Origin: Microbacterium memoriense
Lineage (GTDB): Bacteria; Actinomycetota; Actinomycetes; Actinomycetales; Microbacteriaceae
Assembly (NCBI RefSeq): GCF_025398275.1
Contig: NZ_JAODOR010000010.1
Coordinates: forward strand, 186,001-250,000
Reading direction: 5' to 3'
Length of the DNA stretch: 64,000 bases
Under the pieces are notes generated by a model. That model was not told the DNA's origin and searched no databases. It saw only the letters and a list, made by a program, of their open reading frames with translations. The position numbers were made by a program, and so were the translations under genes. Shown here one piece after another: positions 17,017 to 25,414 of the stretch. Positions within the stretch are counted from its first letter, which is position 1. Every line of letters starts with the position of its first letter.

Positions 17017-18480
17017 GTGCTCGTGGACAATCTCTTCGCCGCCGGAAGCACGCTCGTGATCATCGGGATCGCCGCCGTCGCCGCCATCATCCTGCTGGTC
17101 TTCATCCTGATCATGGTGCGCGCCTGGTACAAGGTGGCCAAGGCCGACCAGGCGCTCGTCGTCGTCGGTCGCAATCAGCGGAATGCCGCCGGAGATTCGT
17201 CGCGAATCTCGGTGATCACCGGTGGCGGCGCCCTGGTGAATCCGCTGACGCAGCGTGCCGAGATGATTTCGCTCCGCGCACGCCAGATCAAGATCGAGCC
17301 GACGGCGCAATCATCGACGGGTGTCACGGTGAACGTCAGCGGAGTCGCGCTGGTGAAGATCGGGTCGGATCCCGAGCTGGTGCGTCGCGCCGCCGAGCGC
17401 TTCCTGTCGCAGGACAGCGCGATCGAGCAGTTCACGACCGAACAGCTCGAAGGCGCGCTGCGTGGGGTCGTGGCGACGCTGACCGTCGAACAGCTCATGA
17501 ACGACCGGCAGAAGCTGTCAGACCAGATCGCCGACGGGATCAAGAGCGACCTGCTCTCCCAGGGGCTCATCCTCGACTCGTTCCAGATCCAGGGCGTCAC
17601 CGACAAGAACGGGTACATCGACGCGCTCGGCGCGACCGAGGTCGAACGCGTGCGTCGCGAGGCGGACGTCGCCCGAATCAATGCCGCCCGCGAAGTGCGC
17701 GCCCGCCAGATCGCGACCGACGAGGCGAACCTCATCGAGCAGACCGCGTTCGACAAGAACTCCGCGGACGCCGCTGCCCAGGTCGGGCGCGCCCGCGCCG
17801 AGGCCGACCAGGCCGAAGCACTCGCCCGCGCCGAGCGCGAACAGGCGGTCCTCCTGCAGGGTGCCGAGAACAAGCAGGCCCAGCTCGATGCCGACATCAA
17901 CAAGGTCGCCGATGCTGATCTCTACCAGCGCCAGCGCGGTGCCGACGCCGAGGCGTACGCGCAGGTCAAGGCGGCCGAAGCGCGCGCCCAGATCGCGGCA
18001 CAAGAGGCCGAAGCCACACGGCTGCGCGCGCAGGCCGAGGCCGACGCCGTGCGTCTGGTCGGGCAAGCGCGAGCCGAAGCGATCTCGGCCGAAGCCGAGG
18101 CCCTCTCGAAGAACCAGGAGGCTCTGCTCGCTCAGCGCGCGCTCGAGACCCTTGTCCCGATGATGACCGAGTTCGCGCGCGGTTTCGACAAGGTCGGCTC
18201 GATCACGGTGCTCGGTGGCGAGGGCGCGTCTTCGCACATGGCCACCGAGTCGGCGGCAAGCATGCGTGCCACGTTCGACGCGGTCCAGGCGACCACCGGC
18301 ATCGACCTGCGCGCCGTGATCCAGGGGCAGGCGACCGGTCGCGGGATGGCGCAGGGGCTCGCCCAGGAGTCCGACCGCGCGAAGACCCGCGCGACGGCGC
18401 CCGCCGGCCCGGATGCGGGCCTCGCCGAGGCCACCGCGATCGGCGCGCAGGTCGCCGCCGGCTCGCAACCCGACGCCTGA
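17017..18480 (+). CDS. SPFH/band-7 family protein, flotillin-like
   Basis: This 487-residue protein starts with one membrane helix (about 10-33), followed by an SPFH domain (DQALVVVGRN, then LRARQIKIEPTAQSSTGVTVNVSG, to about residue 200). A long alanine/glutamate/arginine-rich coiled coil extends to about residue 370 (EADQAEALARAEREQAVLLQ). The C-terminus holds ALETLVPMMTEFARGFDKVG, typical of flotillins. Flotillins scaffold membrane microdomains and influence signalling and fluidity. Two nearby GTG codons (17017 and 17023) could start it. No NfeD-type partner gene adjoins it. Confidence 0.9.
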   Translation: MLVDNLFAAGSTLVIIGIAAVAAIILLVFILIMVRAWYKVAKADQALVVVGRNQRNAAGDSSRISVITGGGALVNPLTQRAEMISLRARQIKIEPTAQSSTGVTVNVSGVALVKIGSDPELVRRAAERFLSQDSAIEQFTTEQLEGALRGVVATLTVEQLMNDRQKLSDQIADGIKSDLLSQGLILDSFQIQGVTDKNGYIDALGATEVERVRREADVARINAAREVRARQIATDEANLIEQTAFDKNSADAAAQVGRARAEADQAEALARAEREQAVLLQGAENKQAQLDADINKVADADLYQRQRGADAEAYAQVKAAEARAQIAAQEAEATRLRAQAEADAVRLVGQARAEAISAEAEALSKNQEALLAQRALETLVPMMTEFARGFDKVGSITVLGGEGASSHMATESAASMRATFDAVQATTGIDLRAVIQGQATGRGMAQGLAQESDRAKTRATAPAGPDAGLAEATAIGAQVAAGSQPDA

Positions 18481-18514
18481 CCGGCTGCTGGCCAGCGGGC
18501 TTTTCTCAGCAGCT

Positions 18515-18618
18515 GACCTGAACAGCTCCTGCAGCGCCGCGCGGACCGGCACAACGCGGCACGGAAGAACGCGCCGTCCGGCCTGCTGGAGCAGCCTCCT
18601 GCAGGAGTTGTTCAGGTC
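18515..18618. repeat. Long inverted repeat, 20-base arms
   Basis: The arm GACCTGAACAGCTCCTGCAG at 18515-18534 pairs with 18599-18618 with one mismatch, around a 64-base loop. It starts 35 bases after the flotillin stop. The rest of the 336-base gap to 18816 shows no gene; it holds only the AGGAG-like ribosome site of the next gene. The arms are longer than a typical terminator needs, and no T-tract follows. Confidence 0.7.
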
Positions 18619-18816
18619 CACCGCGGCGTCCCGCCCTGGGGCGAACACCCACGCCGTACACCAGAAATGAACCCGGCCAGATACGTGGTGCGGCGGCTTC
18701 TGCCGTACGGAGTTGTCCGGGCTTACCCCGCACAGCTCTGACCCGCCTTCCCCCATCGCTAGCCTCGGACTCGCTCGGCGAATCGCGCCAGGTGGTCACG
18801 GCCGGAGGAGTACGCC

Positions 18817-20091
18817 ATGGGGACGCTGACAGAACGATCGCTCCGGTCCTACATCGATAACGCGAAAGAGTCAGGAGAACTCGACGATCTGCGCCCGATC
18901 GGCCTGGAAGAGATCCGCTATGCGATGCGTCTCGGCCTCATCGTCAACCAGTTCGACGAGACGGGTGAGCCCGTCGGTATCCGCAGCGACGAGCTGTACT
19001 CCGGAGCGTTCCTGGAGCGTGCGCTGCCCACAGCCCGGCTCGACGCGAGTCTCTTGCGCGAGGCGCTGAGCACGATCGACGACGTCGATGCTCGTGGGCT
19101 TCGCTTGCACCGCGTGATCATCGACGGCCCGATAGACCTCAACTGGCTCACGGCTCCGTTCGCCATCGGCTTCGAGGGGTGCGTGCTGTCGGGTATTTCG
19201 ATGGACCGCTTTTCTGCCCGACTTCTCAGTTTCGACAGTTGCCTCTTCATCGGCCCTCGCTCCGCCGTGGACGCAAGCGGCACCCACATCGAAGCAGACG
19301 TGCGGTTCTTCGGATGCGAAGGTTTGCAGCAGTTGTTTCTCGTGGACTCCCAGATCGGGAGCCTCGAGTTGCGGCCGGATTCGTTCCCCCGCGATGAGAC
19401 GCTCCGCATGCGGGTCGTCCTCTCCGGAACACGCATCGAAACGCTCAGCATCGACGGCTCCGAGGGCGTGGAGTCGGTCGCGGCCATCGGCTCACCGAAC
19501 CGCATCGAAATCGGCAGACTCATCCTGCACCTCCCCGAACGGCCCGCCGAAGACGCCCGTGCACACGAGTGGATCAGTGCATGGCTGCGCCGTGGCGCAG
19601 CAGGGTCTCACGCGCCACAAGTGTGGGAGCAGTTCGCTCGTGCGCTTGACGAGAGCGCTGATGCCGGTGAGGCCACCGAACTTCGCATCGAAGCGGAACG
19701 CGATCGTTCGCAGACGCGGCCGTGGTTTCGCCGGGCACTCGACTCCGTGCTGGATGTAACCACCGGCTTTTTCTACAAGAACACCCGCGCGCTGTGGTGG
19801 CTCCTCGGCTGCTGGATCGCCATCACCGCCGTGACGATTGCGGCCTTCGACGACGTCTATGCCTTGAATGCCGCCGCCGGCGCGCCCAACGCGGACCCAG
19901 GGTTCCGCGTCGCCTGGTCTCTCGTCTTCGCTGCGAACACAGCGATCATCCCTCTCGACCTCGGGTTCGCCGCGCTGTGGCCCAGCAGCGTCGGCCTCGT
20001 CGCAGCCTTCGGATTGCTCAAATTGCTGTCGATCATCCTCTTCGGACTCTTCATCGCGGGTGCGACCGGCCTGGTCAACCGGGGAAGATAG
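18817..20091 (+). CDS. Orphan protein: beta-helix-like N-domain with C-terminal membrane helices
   Basis: I do not recognise this 424-residue protein. Residues 90-240 show alternating short strands (LDLNW-like, GFEGCVLSGISMDRFSARLL, SFDSCLFIGP, ADVRFFGC), like a pentapeptide-type or other right-handed beta helix. Residues 325-420 contain three membrane helices, starting after FFYKNTRALWWLLGCWIAI. This pairing resembles poorly described actinobacterial pentapeptide/membrane proteins. Its base composition looks lower in GC than that of its neighbours and it rarely uses the GGATGCC word, which hints at transfer. A good ribosome site (GGAGGAG) precedes the ATG. Confidence 0.72.
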   Translation: MGTLTERSLRSYIDNAKESGELDDLRPIGLEEIRYAMRLGLIVNQFDETGEPVGIRSDELYSGAFLERALPTARLDASLLREALSTIDDVDARGLRLHRVIIDGPIDLNWLTAPFAIGFEGCVLSGISMDRFSARLLSFDSCLFIGPRSAVDASGTHIEADVRFFGCEGLQQLFLVDSQIGSLELRPDSFPRDETLRMRVVLSGTRIETLSIDGSEGVESVAAIGSPNRIEIGRLILHLPERPAEDARAHEWISAWLRRGAAGSHAPQVWEQFARALDESADAGEATELRIEAERDRSQTRPWFRRALDSVLDVTTGFFYKNTRALWWLLGCWIAITAVTIAAFDDVYALNAAAGAPNADPGFRVAWSLVFAANTAIIPLDLGFAALWPSSVGLVAAFGLLKLLSIILFGLFIAGATGLVNRGR

Positions 20092-20095
20092 CTCG

Positions 20096-21229
20096 CTACC
20101 GCCGCAGTTCGACCCGCTCGACCGTGAAGGCATCGAGGGCCGCACGGTCGATCTCCACGCCGATCCCCGGTCCGGTCGGCACGCGCACGTGTCCGCCCTC
20201 GAGCACGGCCGGCTCGGTCACGATGTCGCGCGCGTAGAACCGATCCGACGCTGACACGTCGCCGGGGAGAGTGAAGCCCGGCAGCGCGGCGAGCGCCGCG
20301 TTCGCCGCGCGCCCGATCCCGGTCTCCAGCATCCCGCCGCACCACACCGGGATTCCCGCATCCCGGCACAGATCGTGGATCGCGACGGCCTCGAGGTAGC
20401 CGCCGATGCGCCCGGCCTTGATGTTGATGATGGATGCCGCGCCGAGCGCGAGCGCGTCGGCCGCGGCCTTGCGGGACGTGATCGATTCGTCGAGGCAGAC
20501 GGGGGTATGCAAGCGCCGGGCGAGGGTGGCGTGGTCGACGAGGTCGTCTTCCTGCAGGGGCTGTTCGATCAGCAGGAGGTCGAAGCGGTCGAGCTCGGCG
20601 AGGGCGTCCGCGTCGGCGAGTGTGAACGCGGAGTTCGCATCGACCTGGAGCGGAATCGCCCCGAAGGCGTCTCTGACCGCGGCAGTGTCGAGGATGTCGC
20701 GACCGGGTTTGATCTTGATCTTGATGCGGACGTAGCCCTGATCGAGATAACCGCCGACGGTCTCGACGAGAGCGGCGGGATCAGCCTGGATGCCGACACT
20801 CACCCCGCTCGGCACACGATCGACCGTGGCGCCCAAGTATTCGCCGAGCGGGCGCCCCTCGGCCCGGAGCGCGGCGTCGAGGATCGCGAGTTCGAGGCCC
20901 GCCTTGACCATCCGGTGCCCGACGAAGGGCGCCAGCACCCCGGCGACCTTCTCGGGAGCGAGGGTACCGGCATCCAACAGCGCGGGAATCAGGAAGCGCG
21001 CGGCGACATCCCACGCGCCCTGCGTGTACTCGCTCGAGTACAGCGGCGCCTGCTGGGTGACGATCTCACCCCACCCCTCGCCATCGGAGGTCAGCGCGCG
21101 CACGACGATGACCTCGCGGACGGTCTCGGTCCCGAACGACGTCGTGAACGGAGCGACGAGCGGAAGGTGCAGAACACGAAGCTCGACACCCTCGAGTGTG
21201 ACGGATGCGGCGGCGCGGGCGATCGGCAT
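20096..21229 (-). CDS. menC: Enolase-superfamily OSBS/N-succinylamino-acid racemase type enzyme
   Basis: The 377-residue protein has the muconate-lactonizing barrel: a KIKIKPGRD pair of lysines, metal ligands at VDANSAF, LIEQPL and CLDESI, and a second lysine at INIKAGRIGG. This is the MenC2 type, where some members make o-succinylbenzoate for menaquinone and others racemise N-succinylamino acids, or both. No men genes are nearby, but a GNAT lies 1.8 kb upstream on the same strand, which favours the racemase role. The symbol reflects the family and not a proven activity. Confidence 0.82.
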   Translation of the reverse strand: MPIARAAASVTLEGVELRVLHLPLVAPFTTSFGTETVREVIVVRALTSDGEGWGEIVTQQAPLYSSEYTQGAWDVAARFLIPALLDAGTLAPEKVAGVLAPFVGHRMVKAGLELAILDAALRAEGRPLGEYLGATVDRVPSGVSVGIQADPAALVETVGGYLDQGYVRIKIKIKPGRDILDTAAVRDAFGAIPLQVDANSAFTLADADALAELDRFDLLLIEQPLQEDDLVDHATLARRLHTPVCLDESITSRKAAADALALGAASIINIKAGRIGGYLEAVAIHDLCRDAGIPVWCGGMLETGIGRAANAALAALPGFTLPGDVSASDRFYARDIVTEPAVLEGGHVRVPTGPGIGVEIDRAALDAFTVERVELRR

Positions 21230-21250
21230 GCGCCCAGGCTAGTGCGGCGG

Positions 21251-21386
21251 CCGGGCCCCGAGCGCGAGCAGAGGGGATGTGCGCTCGGGAGGATGAATCC
21301 CGCGAATTCACCCTCACCTGCGCACATCCCCTCTCGCAATGCTCAGTTCACCGAGCGGGCGGATGCCGGGCCCCGAGCGCGAGCAG
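21251..21386. repeat. Palindrome flanked by a 21-base direct repeat (family D)
   Basis: A 14-base perfect inverted repeat, GAGGGGATGTGCGC at 21271-21284 and its complement at 21320-21333, is nested between two identical 21-base direct repeats at 21251-21271 and 21366-21386 that start CCGGGCCCCGAGCGCG. The second direct repeat ends three bases before the ohr stop codon. The direct repeats look like a target duplication or a slippage product, though 21 bases is long for most duplications. Confidence 0.75.
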
Positions 21387-21389
21387 TGC

Positions 21390-21812
21390 TCAGTCGTCGA
21401 CGACGGTGACCCGCACCTCGATGTTGCCGCGCGTCGCGTTGGAGTACGGGCACACCTGGTGGGCGGCATCGGCGAGCGCCTGCGCGACGTCATGATCGAC
21501 GTCGGGGATGTTGACCTCGAGCTCGACGGCCAACTGGAACCCGCCCTCTCCGTTCGAGCCGATGCCGACGCGTGACCCGACGCTCGACCCCTCGATCGCG
21601 ACCTTCTGCGCACGCGCGACGGACTGCAGCGCGCTGTGGAAGCAGGCCGCGTAGCCGGCGGCGAACAGGAGCTCGGGGTTCGGAGCGCCACCGGCGCCGC
21701 CCATCTCCTTCGGGACGCGCACGTCGAAGTCCAGGATGCCGTCGCTCGTGCGGACGTGTCCGTTGCGGCCGCCGCCGGTCGCGAGCGCCTCTGCGGTGTA
21801 GAGAGTGTCCAT
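21390..21812 (-). CDS. ohr: Organic hydroperoxide resistance protein (Ohr)
   Basis: This 140-residue OsmC/Ohr-family peroxidase has its two catalytic cysteines in AACFHSAL (Cys57) and VCPYSNATRG (Cys121). Ohr reduces organic peroxides using a lipoyl or dithiol partner. The ATG at 21812 is chosen from the family start MDTLYTAEA. The upstream neighbour on the same strand is an OhrR-type regulator, 22 bases away, so the two are probably co-transcribed and derepressed by peroxide. Confidence 0.95.
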   Translation of the reverse strand: MDTLYTAEALATGGGRNGHVRTSDGILDFDVRVPKEMGGAGGAPNPELLFAAGYAACFHSALQSVARAQKVAIEGSSVGSRVGIGSNGEGGFQLAVELEVNIPDVDHDVAQALADAAHQVCPYSNATRGNIEVRVTVVDD

Positions 21813-21834
21813 GGTGTGTCCTTTCGTGGAGGTC

Positions 21835-22281
21835 TTATGCGGCCGCGCGGTGGGTGGCCGCGAGCTCACGCATGCTGTCGGTGATCGCGCCCAGTTGGCG
21901 CAAGAGCTCGGGAAGGTCGCCCCCACCGCCGAGGAAGGCCGGGACCAGACAGCCGACGGCATCCATCACCGCGGCGTGGACCGTGCGCCCCTCGTCCGTG
22001 AGCCGCACGCGCACGACGCGCTCGTCGTCCGTGTCACGGCGTCGCGCGACGAGCCCTCGGTCGTCGAGTCGACGCAGCAGAGGCGAGAGCGTGCCCGAAT
22101 CGAGGCTCATCTCGTCGCCGAGTTCGGAGACAGTGCGCTCCCCCGTCGCGAGCACGACCATCGCGAGGTACTGCGGATAGGTGAGCCTCCAGGGCTTCAG
22201 AACCTCGCGGTAGGCCTGCGTCGTCGCGTGGGATGCCGTGTACATCGCGAAGCAGACGAAGTCGTCGAGAGCGGTGGCCAT
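21835..22281 (-). CDS. ohrR: MarR-family peroxide-sensing repressor (OhrR)
   Basis: The 148-residue MarR protein has the redox cysteine near the start in DDFVCFAMYTAS (Cys10), matching the OhrR sensing position. It has the winged helix with LTYPQYLAMVVLA, SELGDEMSLDSGTLSPLLRRL and the DERVVRVRLTDEG wing. Oxidation of that cysteine releases DNA in the family. The ATG at 22281 is preferred over a GTG at 22299, which falls inside the operator. A palindrome just upstream of the start is the expected self-binding site. Confidence 0.93.
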   Translation of the reverse strand: MATALDDFVCFAMYTASHATTQAYREVLKPWRLTYPQYLAMVVLATGERTVSELGDEMSLDSGTLSPLLRRLDDRGLVARRRDTDDERVVRVRLTDEGRTVHAAVMDAVGCLVPAFLGGGGDLPELLRQLGAITDSMRELAATHRAAA

Positions 22282-22296
22282 ACCAAAAGCATTGCA

Positions 22297-22311
22297 CACA
22301 ATTCAATTGTG
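22297..22311. promoter_or_regulatory. OhrR operator
   Basis: CACAATTCAATTGTG is a perfect dyad with a single central base, and closely matches known OhrR sites built on TACAATT-AATTGTA. It lies 15 bases upstream of the ohrR ATG, where a bound repressor would block the ohrR-ohr promoter. The outer bases extend the symmetry imperfectly (TTGCACAC/GTGCACAA). Confidence 0.85.
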
Positions 22312-22321
22312 CACAATGAGG

Positions 22322-22981
22322 CTACGGCAGCTCGGCGTAGGCCCGCACCGGGAACGTGCCGAACCCCTCGATCGCGGGCGGCGCCGCCGTGAACCGCGCG
22401 CCCGACGCGGGCACGTCCTCCAGCCGGGTGAGGTGCTCGACGACATGGATGCCGGCATCCAACAACAGCGTGTGCGCCGGACGCTCGCCGCCGGACTCGG
22501 TGTCGTCGATGTTGACCGAGTCGATGCCGACGAGCCTGGCCCCCGCCGCGATGAGGGCGCGAGCACCGTCCTCACTCAGGAACGGGGCCCCGGCGCCGTA
22601 CTCCGGGGTGCCGAAGAATCGATCCCACCCGGTGTGCAGCAGGACGGCCGCGCCACCGAGGTCGCGACCGGCGAAGGTGTCGGCGCCGATCCCCCGGGTG
22701 CCCGCGTCCTGCAGGTGGAAGACTTCGGCGCGAAGGCCCACCAGGCTCGCGAGGTCGAGGCCCGCCAGGTCGGGACCCTCCGCGTAGCGATGGAACGGAG
22801 AGTCGAGATACGTGCCGGTGTTGCCGATCATCGTGATGATGTCCATCGCGAACTCGGTCCCGGGTGCATAGTTCGCGCGGGACGCCTCACGCGTGAGGTG
22901 CGAAGTGATCACCGGCGCGGGAAGCCCCGGGTACGTGACGAGTCCGGCGCGGATGGGGTGGCTGAGATCGACGATCGACAT
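22322..22981 (-). CDS. Cyclase-family (kynurenine formamidase-like) hydrolase, altered metal motif
   Basis: The 219-residue protein has the cyclase/formamidase fold: VDLSHPIRAGLVTYPG at the start, GNTGTYLDSPFHRYAEG in the middle, and LLHTGWDRFFG. The usual HxGTHxDxPxH metal motif here reads NTGTYLDSPFH, so two of its histidines are replaced by Asn and Tyr. The substrate is therefore uncertain and could be an amide, lactone or unrelated acid. The ATG at 22981 fits the family start. Confidence 0.8.
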   Translation of the reverse strand: MSIVDLSHPIRAGLVTYPGLPAPVITSHLTREASRANYAPGTEFAMDIITMIGNTGTYLDSPFHRYAEGPDLAGLDLASLVGLRAEVFHLQDAGTRGIGADTFAGRDLGGAAVLLHTGWDRFFGTPEYGAGAPFLSEDGARALIAAGARLVGIDSVNIDDTESGGERPAHTLLLDAGIHVVEHLTRLEDVPASGARFTAAPPAIEGFGTFPVRAYAELP

Positions 22982-23058
22982 AGCCGCCAGCGTAGGGTTT
23001 CGCGCTGGCGGCCTACACACGCGGGCGCGAGGTTGGCAGAAATAACCGGCCAGTCGGC

Positions 23059-23769
23059 TCACATCCGACGGGCGAAGAGGTATCCGCGCTCGTCATCGAA
23101 TCCGGTGACCACGAACCCGTCCGAGAGCAGCCCGCCGAAGGCATCGCGCACGCGGTAGCGCCACTCCAGCGCTTCGGTCGGATCGGCGCGGCGGAGGGTC
23201 TCGATGTCGTGCGGCACGGGGACCGACGTGACGACGTCCTCTTCACGCGGGGCGGATGCCGGTGCCGCCAGCGCCCACGACGCCATCAATCTGTCTGACT
23301 CATCGCCGCGGTTCACACCGTCGTCCATCGCGCCGTAGTGGTCGATCAGGTACTCGGTGATGTGCACGCCGAGCACCCGCACGTTGAAGTGCGCGTTGCG
23401 CGCGACGAGCGGGTCGAAGGTCCACGTGATGTGCCCCACGCCCTGCGCGAGCGCCCACACGCGCTGGTGATTCTTGAGCAATCGCCCGAGACTGCGGCCG
23501 CGATAGTCGGGCAGGATGCCGGTGATGTGCGAGTGCATCGATCGCTCCGCGGGCGCTGCGAACCAGGCTGCGGAGGCGCCGATCATCCGGTCGCCGTCGA
23601 AGAGGCCGACGGCATAGTTGCCCGAATGTGCGAGTGCGCGCAGCAGATTGGGCGGCATGCCGGTGCGATCGCCGCCCCAGACCTCGCTCAGCACCTCGCT
23701 CGCCGTGAAGATCTGCTCGACGGATTCCAGCGCGCGGATGTCGATGCCCGCGGGCTGATCGTCTGCCAT
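23059..23769 (-). CDS. GNAT-family acyltransferase (COG3375-like)
   Basis: The 236-residue protein has a GNAT core: YAVGLFDGDRMIGASAAWF, then HITGILPDYRGRSLGRLLK, which holds the acetyl/acyl-CoA binding RGRSLG loop, then HITWTFDPLVARNAHFN. This follows the COG3375 group, members of which are N-succinyl- or N-acyl-amino-acid transferases paired with NSAR racemases in some bacteria. The MenC-type enzyme about 1.8 kb downstream on the same strand fits that pairing. The activity is inferred and unproven here. Confidence 0.78.
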   Translation of the reverse strand: MADDQPAGIDIRALESVEQIFTASEVLSEVWGGDRTGMPPNLLRALAHSGNYAVGLFDGDRMIGASAAWFAAPAERSMHSHITGILPDYRGRSLGRLLKNHQRVWALAQGVGHITWTFDPLVARNAHFNVRVLGVHITEYLIDHYGAMDDGVNRGDESDRLMASWALAAPASAPREEDVVTSVPVPHDIETLRRADPTEALEWRYRVRDAFGGLLSDGFVVTGFDDERGYLFARRM

Positions 23770-23820
23770 GCCCCCAGGTTAGGCGCTGCGGCCGATCACG
23801 CGCATGCCGCACCGCAACGT

Positions 23821-23905
23821 CGCCGAGTGCGCTGGTTCGCGCCGAGCGCGCCGGTCGCCCGCCGTGCGGGAGGGGCGCAGTCGCGAGAAACCAGCGCACT
23901 CGGCG
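23821..23905. repeat. Inverted repeat, family C (copy 1)
   Basis: Perfect 17-base arms CGCCGAGTGCGCTGGTT (23821-23837) and its complement (23889-23905) surround a 51-base loop containing GCCGAGCGCGCCGG. A related copy near the window end (63934-63997) has the same left arm start and loop word. It lies in the promoter gap between the divergent GNAT and MFS genes, so it is not a terminator. Confidence 0.8.
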
Positions 23906-23952
23906 AAGGGAGCGACGGCCCCGGCCCCGGCGAGCGTGGATAGCCTCGATGA

Positions 23953-25398
23953 GTGAACACACGGGATGACGACGCGCGCCGCCGCAGGACCCGGATGCCG
24001 AGCCAAGGTGCGATCGTGGCCGTTCTCGCGACCGCCGGACTCTGCTCGTCGTTCATGTTCACGCTCATGGTGCCGATTCAGTCGAAGCTCCCGGAGCTCC
24101 TCGACGCCAGCCGCGAGGACACGGCGTGGGTCGTGACCTCCACGCTGCTCGCGGCGGCCGTCATCACGCCGATCGCGGGGCGGCTCGGCGACATGTACGG
24201 CAAGCGGCGCGTCGTCCTGGCCCTCGTCGCGGTGATGATCCTCGGTTCGGTGATCGCGGCACTCTCCCCCGGGATCATCGCGATCATCGTCGGCCGCACT
24301 CTCCAGGGCGCGATCGTCGGTGTCGTCCCGCTCGGCATCTCGATCATGCGGGACGTCCTGCACGCCGACCGCGTCGATGCGGCGATCGCGTTCATGAGCG
24401 CGACGCTCGGGGTGGGCGGCGCGCTCGGGCTCCCGATCAGTGCGCTCGTGACCGAGCGCAGCGACTGGCACCTCCTGTTCTGGATGGCCGCCGGGCTCGG
24501 CATCGTCGTCCTCGTCCTCGTGCTGTGGATCGTGCCGGTCAGCGTCCTCCGCACGGCGGGGCGGTTCGACTTCGTGGGCGCCGCCGGGCTCGCGGTCGGC
24601 CTCATCGGCATCCTTCTCGCGATCTCGCGCGGCAACGAATGGGGCTGGGATTCACCGCCGGTCCTGGCCTTCGGGCTCGGCGGGCTCGGCATCCTGCTGC
24701 TCTGGGGCTGGTTCGAATTGCGCATCGACGAGCCGCTTCTCGACTTGCGCGTCGCCGCACGACCCGCCGTGCTCCTCACCAATATCGCGTCGGTCGCGAT
24801 GGGGTTCGCGCTCTTCGCGTCGAACGTCGTCTACCCGCAGATGCTCGAACTGCCGGTGGAGACGGGTGGATTCGGGCTGTCGCTGCTCGCCGCGAGCCTG
24901 GTCGTCATGCCGTCGGGCCTCGTGATGATGGCGCTCTCCCCCCTCTCTGGCCGCATCGCGCAGCGCACCGGGCCCAAGCTCCTCCTCCTTCTGGGAGCGC
25001 TGTCCCTCATCGCCGCGTACGGCTTCACGCTCGCGTTCTCGACCGAGGTATGGCACCTCCTCGTCGCGAACATCCTCATCGGTGCGGGCATCGGATTCGG
25101 CTACGCCTCCATGCCCATGCTCATCATGCGCTCCGTGCCGCAGAGCGAGACCGGCGCCTCAAACGGCCTGAACGCGCTGTTCCGCTCGCTCGGAACGAGC
25201 ACAGCGGCGGCGGTCATCGGGGCGGTGCTGGCGACCTCCTCGACAGAGTTCGACGGCGTGCCGGTGCCGACGAGCGCCGGATTCACGCTGTCGCTGATCC
25301 TCGGTGGCGCCGCCGCGATCATCGCGCTCGTCGTGGCCGTGTTCATCCCCACCCGCGGTGGGTACACCGATGCTCATCCCGCCCTCCCCGCGCGCTAG
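23953..25398 (+). CDS. MFS drug/solute exporter, DHA2 (14-helix) type
   Basis: This 481-residue transporter has about 14 hydrophobic helices and the DHA2 features: GRLGDMYGKRRV (motif A) after helix 2, and GRTLQGAIVGVVPLGISIMRD (motif C-like). The family exports drugs, dyes or metabolites by proton antiport. The GTG at 23953 is used; no regulator gene adjoins it. The substrate cannot be told from sequence. Confidence 0.9.
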   Translation: MNTRDDDARRRRTRMPSQGAIVAVLATAGLCSSFMFTLMVPIQSKLPELLDASREDTAWVVTSTLLAAAVITPIAGRLGDMYGKRRVVLALVAVMILGSVIAALSPGIIAIIVGRTLQGAIVGVVPLGISIMRDVLHADRVDAAIAFMSATLGVGGALGLPISALVTERSDWHLLFWMAAGLGIVVLVLVLWIVPVSVLRTAGRFDFVGAAGLAVGLIGILLAISRGNEWGWDSPPVLAFGLGGLGILLLWGWFELRIDEPLLDLRVAARPAVLLTNIASVAMGFALFASNVVYPQMLELPVETGGFGLSLLAASLVVMPSGLVMMALSPLSGRIAQRTGPKLLLLLGALSLIAAYGFTLAFSTEVWHLLVANILIGAGIGFGYASMPMLIMRSVPQSETGASNGLNALFRSLGTSTAAAVIGAVLATSSTEFDGVPVPTSAGFTLSLILGGAAAIIALVVAVFIPTRGGYTDAHPALPAR

Positions 25399-25414
25399 CC
25401 AGTAGCGTCGTCGC

